Shown here piece after piece: positions 32,383 to 35,054 of a stretch of 35,054 nucleotides of DNA. Origin of the DNA: an uncultured Brachyspira sp. (GTDB lineage Bacteria > Spirochaetota > Brachyspiria > Brachyspirales > Brachyspiraceae); contig CALXXQ010000034.1 in NCBI GenBank assembly GCA_944392715.1, forward strand, positions 1 through 35,054, read 5' to 3'. The stretch's first letter is position 1, and each line of letters begins with the position of its first letter. Position numbers and translations under genes: made by a program. The notes under the pieces are model-generated. The model ran no database searches, had not been told where the DNA came from, and worked only from the letters and a program-made list of their open reading frames with translations.

Positions 32383-32455
32383 GGGTCAGTAGTTCAATTG
32401 GTAGAGCACCGGTCTCCAAAACCGGGTGTTGCAGGTTCGACTCCTGTCTGACCTG
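32383..32455 (+). tRNA. trnW: tRNA-Trp (anticodon CCA)
   Basis: 73 bases with a full cloverleaf. The acceptor GGGTCAG pairs with CTGACCT, the first pair being G-T. The D-arm includes TTGGTAGAGC. The anticodon stem CCGGT/ACCGG has loop CTCCAAA with CCA at 32416-32418. The T-arm is GCAGGTTCGACTCCTGT. The discriminator base is G, as is typical for tRNA-Trp. CCA is not encoded. It is co-transcribed with rpmG and secE. Confidence 0.96.
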
Positions 32456-32498
32456 ATTGTTTTTTCTGTATATGATAATATAATTTAGGGTAAGTTTT

Positions 32499-32819
32499 AT
32501 GGCGGATAAAAAGAAAAATAGTATAATTGATTCTTTTAAAGAGATAAAAAAAGAGCTTTTTGAAAGAAGTGTTTGGCCTACTCGTCAGGATGTTATAAAT
32601 CAGACAGTTGTAGTTATAGTTTTGCTTATTTTTGCTTCAGCTTTTTTAGGTGCTGCTGATTATGTGGTAACTTTTTTGACAAGGGCTTTACTTGACGGTT
32701 CTATTTTGGGTAGCTTAATATCTTCTAAGATTACATTAGTTTTATTGCTTGCTATAGTATTGCTGTTCGTTGTATATTTTGCTATTCGTTATATGAGAAA
32801 AAATAGATATAATAGGTGA
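32499..32819 (+). CDS. secE: Preprotein translocase subunit SecE
   Basis: 106 residues. The conserved amphipathic segment FKEIKKELFERSVWPTRQDV (about 13-32) precedes the single essential membrane helix (TVVVIVLLIFASAFLGAADYV, about 36-56). A second hydrophobic stretch near 73-97 follows and ends with RYMRKNRYNR, so this SecE has an extra C-terminal membrane segment compared with the minimal one-helix form. SecE clamps SecY in the SecYEG channel. It is 7 bases before nusG. Confidence 0.92.
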   Translation: MADKKKNSIIDSFKEIKKELFERSVWPTRQDVINQTVVVIVLLIFASAFLGAADYVVTFLTRALLDGSILGSLISSKITLVLLLAIVLLFVVYFAIRYMRKNRYNR

Positions 32820-32825
32820 TAAGAC

Positions 32826-33413
32826 ATGTCTGAAGAAATATCTGATATAAAAGATTATAAATGGTATATAGTTCATACTCAGCACGGTTATGAGAATAAA
32901 GTACGTGAACGTATAGAGAAAAGAGCTAAAGAAAATGGAATGACAGACTTGATAGTCGATATATATATACCCTCAGAAACAGTAACTTCTACTAAAAATG
33001 GTAAAAAAGTATCTAAAGAAGAATTCTTTTATCCAGGTTATGTTTTAGTAAAAATGGTAATGAATGATGCTACACAGTCTATGGTAAGAAGAACACCTGG
33101 TGTTGCAGGCTTCATAGGAAGTCATGCTACAACTAAAGAAGAAGGTAATATCATTCCTACTCCTTTAAGCGAAGCTGATGTTGAGCGTATATTCTCAGAT
33201 AGAGAAGAGAAATCCAAAACTGGTATTAATGAAATCATAGGTATGGAATTTGATATAGGGGAAAAGGTTCAGGTAATAGACGGACCTTTCAATGGACTTA
33301 ATGGTATCATAGAAAATATCAATTCTGATAAGGGTAAAGTAACAGTAAAAATAGAAATATTCGGAAGAAGTACTCCTACAGAATTGGAATTCAGCAAGGT
33401 TAAAAAGTTATAA
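32826..33413 (+). CDS. nusG: Transcription termination/antitermination protein NusG
   Basis: 195 residues. The N-terminal NGN domain starts WYIVHTQHGYENKVRERIEKR and includes FYPGYVLVKMVM and RRTPGVAGFIG. The C-terminal KOW domain carries GEKVQVIDGPFNGLNGIIENI. It binds RNA polymerase to reduce pausing and links it to Rho or ribosomal protein S10. It has the standard length without the inserted domain seen in some lineages, and it is in its usual place between secE and rplK. Confidence 0.97.
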   Translation: MSEEISDIKDYKWYIVHTQHGYENKVRERIEKRAKENGMTDLIVDIYIPSETVTSTKNGKKVSKEEFFYPGYVLVKMVMNDATQSMVRRTPGVAGFIGSHATTKEEGNIIPTPLSEADVERIFSDREEKSKTGINEIIGMEFDIGEKVQVIDGPFNGLNGIIENINSDKGKVTVKIEIFGRSTPTELEFSKVKKL

Positions 33414-33457
33414 TTTAAGATAATAAATTAAAAATAAATAAATCAAGAGGTAGTAAA

Positions 33458-33880
33458 ATGGCTAAGAAAGTAGTTGGTATTGTAAAGGTTCGCATACCAG
33501 GCGGAGAGGCAACACCTGCTCCACCATTAGGACCTGCATTGGGACAGAAGCAGATACAAATAGCCGCTTTCGTTAAAGATTTTAATGCTAAAACTTCTAA
33601 AATGAAAGGTCAGCTATTAAACACTTATATAACAGTGTATGAAGATAAAACTTATACATTTGTTACTAAAGGTACATCTACTTCTACATTAATCAAGAAA
33701 AAGTTAGGTATAGAAAAAGGTTCTGGAGCTCCTAACAAAGAAAAAGTTGCTACAATCAATCAAAAGCAGCTTGAAGAAATAGCTCAGGAAAAAATGGCTT
33801 ATATGTCAGCTAATGATATAGAAGCAGCAAAGAAAATAGTTGCGGGTACAGCTCGTGCTATGGGTATTAAAGTAGAATAA
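33458..33880 (+). CDS. rplK: 50S ribosomal protein L11
   Basis: 140 residues, normal length. The N-terminal signature KVRIPGGEATPAPPLGPALG (11-30) and the C-terminal rRNA-binding domain ending AKKIVAGTARAMGIKVE are present. L11 forms the GTPase-associated centre on 23S rRNA. The ATG is preceded by AGAGGT. It is followed after an 81-base gap by rplA. Confidence 0.98.
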   Translation: MAKKVVGIVKVRIPGGEATPAPPLGPALGQKQIQIAAFVKDFNAKTSKMKGQLLNTYITVYEDKTYTFVTKGTSTSTLIKKKLGIEKGSGAPNKEKVATINQKQLEEIAQEKMAYMSANDIEAAKKIVAGTARAMGIKVE

Positions 33881-33898
33881 TAAATAATAATAAGCATA

Positions 33899-33925
33899 CC
33901 ATTTATTTGATTAAATAATAAATGG
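33899..33925 (+). other. Hairpin in the rplK-rplA gap
   Basis: CCATTTATT (33899-33907) is fully complementary to AATAAATGG (33917-33925), with a nine-base loop. There is no T-run, so it is not an intrinsic terminator. It may be an RNA-processing or translational control site between L11 and L1. Confidence 0.45.
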
Positions 33926-33961
33926 GAGTAAACGTTTGAAAGAAAAAGGAAGAAAATAATT

Positions 33962-34663
33962 ATGGCTACAAAAGAGAAAAAAATAGGTGGCAAACGTTAC
34001 GACGCTATAAGAAAGCAAGTAGAGAAATTAAAACTCTATTCTGTAGAAGAGGCTATTGATTTAGCTAAGAAAAACGCTACCTGTAAATTTGATGAAACTA
34101 TTGAGGTTACTATAAACCTTAATATATTACCAAAACACTCAATAAGAGATACTTTATCATTTCCAAATGCATTCGGTAAAGAGAAAAGAGTAGTAGTATT
34201 TGCTCAAGGTGAAAAAGCTGATGAGGCAAAAAATGCTGGTGCTTTAGAAGTTGGTTTTGAAGATTTAATCGATAAAATTAAAGGCGGATATACTGACTTC
34301 GATGTTGCTATTTCTACACCAGATTTGATGAAAGAAGTAGGTAAATTAGGACAGATTCTTGGTAGAAAAGGACTTATGCCTAACCCTAAAACAGGAACTG
34401 TTACTCTTGATATAGCTCAGGCTGTAAAAAGCTTTAAAGCTGGAAGAATGGAGTACAGAGCTGATAAAAATGGTATAGTAAGAATGGGTATTGGAAAAGC
34501 TTCAATGGATGTTAGTAAATTAAATGAGAATTTCAAAACATTCTATGATGAAATTTTAAGAAAGAAACCTACTGATTTAAAAGGTGAATACATCAAAGCA
34601 ATAGGTGTAACATCTACAATGGGTGTTGGTATAAAGATAGATCATAAAAGAATCAAAATGTAA
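33962..34663 (+). CDS. rplA: 50S ribosomal protein L1
   Basis: 233 residues. Features are the N-terminal [20 protein letters not shown], the central [20 protein letters not shown] (the family signature) and GTVT, and the tail [17 protein letters not shown]1 forms the mobile stalk at the E site and in many bacteria represses its own operon. AAGGAAG lies 11 bases before the ATG. Confidence 0.98.
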   Translation: MATKEKKIGGKRYDAIRKQVEKLKLYSVEEAIDLAKKNATCKFDETIEVTINLNILPKHSIRDTLSFPNAFGKEKRVVVFAQGEKADEAKNAGALEVGFEDLIDKIKGGYTDFDVAISTPDLMKEVGKLGQILGRKGLMPNPKTGTVTLDIAQAVKSFKAGRMEYRADKNGIVRMGIGKASMDVSKLNENFKTFYDEILRKKPTDLKGEYIKAIGVTSTMGVGIKIDHKRIKM

Positions 34664-34766
34664 TTAATTCAGCAATAAACTTATTTTGTTTAAGCGAAGT
34701 CATATTTTGTGATCCCATTATATGAATAGTATTATCAAAATAGTTTAATATAATAGAGGTGGTATT
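34664..34766 (+). promoter_or_regulatory. Leader region before rplJ (possible L10 autoregulatory site)
   Basis: A gap of 103 bases precedes rplJ, longer than needed for a ribosome-binding site. In most bacteria this stretch folds into the L10(L12) binding leader. I can see the strong AGAGGTGG site (34755-34762) but cannot draw the L10-binding kink with confidence. Confidence 0.35.
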
Positions 34767-35054
34767 ATGCCTAATAAGAAAAACATTGAAACAGTATCAT
34801 TGCTTAAAGAAACTATGGGAGCATGTGCAGGTTTAGTATTCTTTGATTATAGAGGTACAACAGTAGCACAGCTTACAGATTTAAGACGTGAATTAGCAAA
34901 GACTTCTTCTTCAATGAAAATATGTAAAAACTCTTTAGTTGATATTGCTTTAAAAGAGTTAGGCAGAGAGGTAAAAGATGAGATGTTCATCAATCCTACA
35001 GCAGTAGTATTTGCTAAGGAAGATGTTCCATCTGCAGCTAAAGTAATAAGCGAG
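34767..35054 (+). CDS. rplJ: 50S ribosomal protein L10 (3' part outside window)
   Basis: The first 96 codons are visible and run off the right edge. The pattern is LLKETMGACAGLVFFDYRGT (about 12-31), then LTDLRRELAKTSSSMKICKN (about 36-55) and FINPTAVVFAKED, as in L10. L10 anchors the L7/L12 stalk. It follows rplA in the usual rplKAJL order; rplL would be expected just beyond the window. Confidence 0.95.
   Translation, partial: MPNKKNIETVSLLKETMGACAGLVFFDYRGTTVAQLTDLRRELAKTSSSMKICKNSLVDIALKELGREVKDEMFINPTAVVFAKEDVPSAAKVISE

Overview
The window is a strongly AT-rich bacterial chromosome segment. Gene content and style point to a spirochaete, most likely Brachyspira. The signs are A/T-dominated codon use with AGA arginine codons, spirochaete-type lipoproteins, a GH57 branching enzyme, paired dCache chemoreceptors and compact intergenic regions. 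This assignment is an inference from recalled gene content; no database was searched.

Left part (1-5100): the 3' part of recG, then a single Abi_2 (AbiD/AbiF-like, HEPN-type) gene. Directly in front of that gene lie a near-perfect sigma70 promoter and a short GC-rich hairpin followed by a T-run. This looks like a small structured RNA plus attenuator controlling a toxin-like defence gene. It is the most interesting item in the window. Downstream is a roughly 400-base non-coding stretch with three nested complementary GC-rich motifs, then phosphoglucomutase on the minus strand.

5140-10492 (minus strand): seven consecutive genes for exported proteins. In transcription order they are a lipoprotein, four outer-membrane beta-barrel proteins in two related pairs, and two BspA-type leucine-rich-repeat lipoproteins. 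Most gaps are only 13-79 bases, so this is probably one cell-surface operon.

10742-16627: a stand-alone HIRAN protein, holA (DNA polymerase III delta), a ComFB-domain protein with a consensus promoter, a small membrane-anchored protein, a PerR-like Fur-family regulator whose promoter contains a palindromic operator candidate, a GH57 1,4-alpha-glucan branching enzyme carrying a 13-T tract, and a secreted hypothetical protein.

17003-26704: tmRNA (ssrA, minus strand) with the very short tag ADEYALAA, two tandem methyl-accepting chemotaxis proteins with an amino-acid-type dCache domain, a seven-LysM protein with a degenerate M23 domain behind acylphosphatase, a divergent RsmC-like methyltransferase, a PAP2 phosphatase and a pair of unknown genes.

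26774-32023: an orphan RND pump with an operator-like palindrome over its promoter, two small unknown proteins, and lrgA-lrgB on the minus strand.

32079-end: the classical transcription/translation cluster rpmG, tRNA-Trp, secE, nusG, rplK, rplA, rplJ (cut by the window end). rpmG and the tRNA are short and easily missed.

No CRISPR array, insertion sequence or rRNA gene was recognised.
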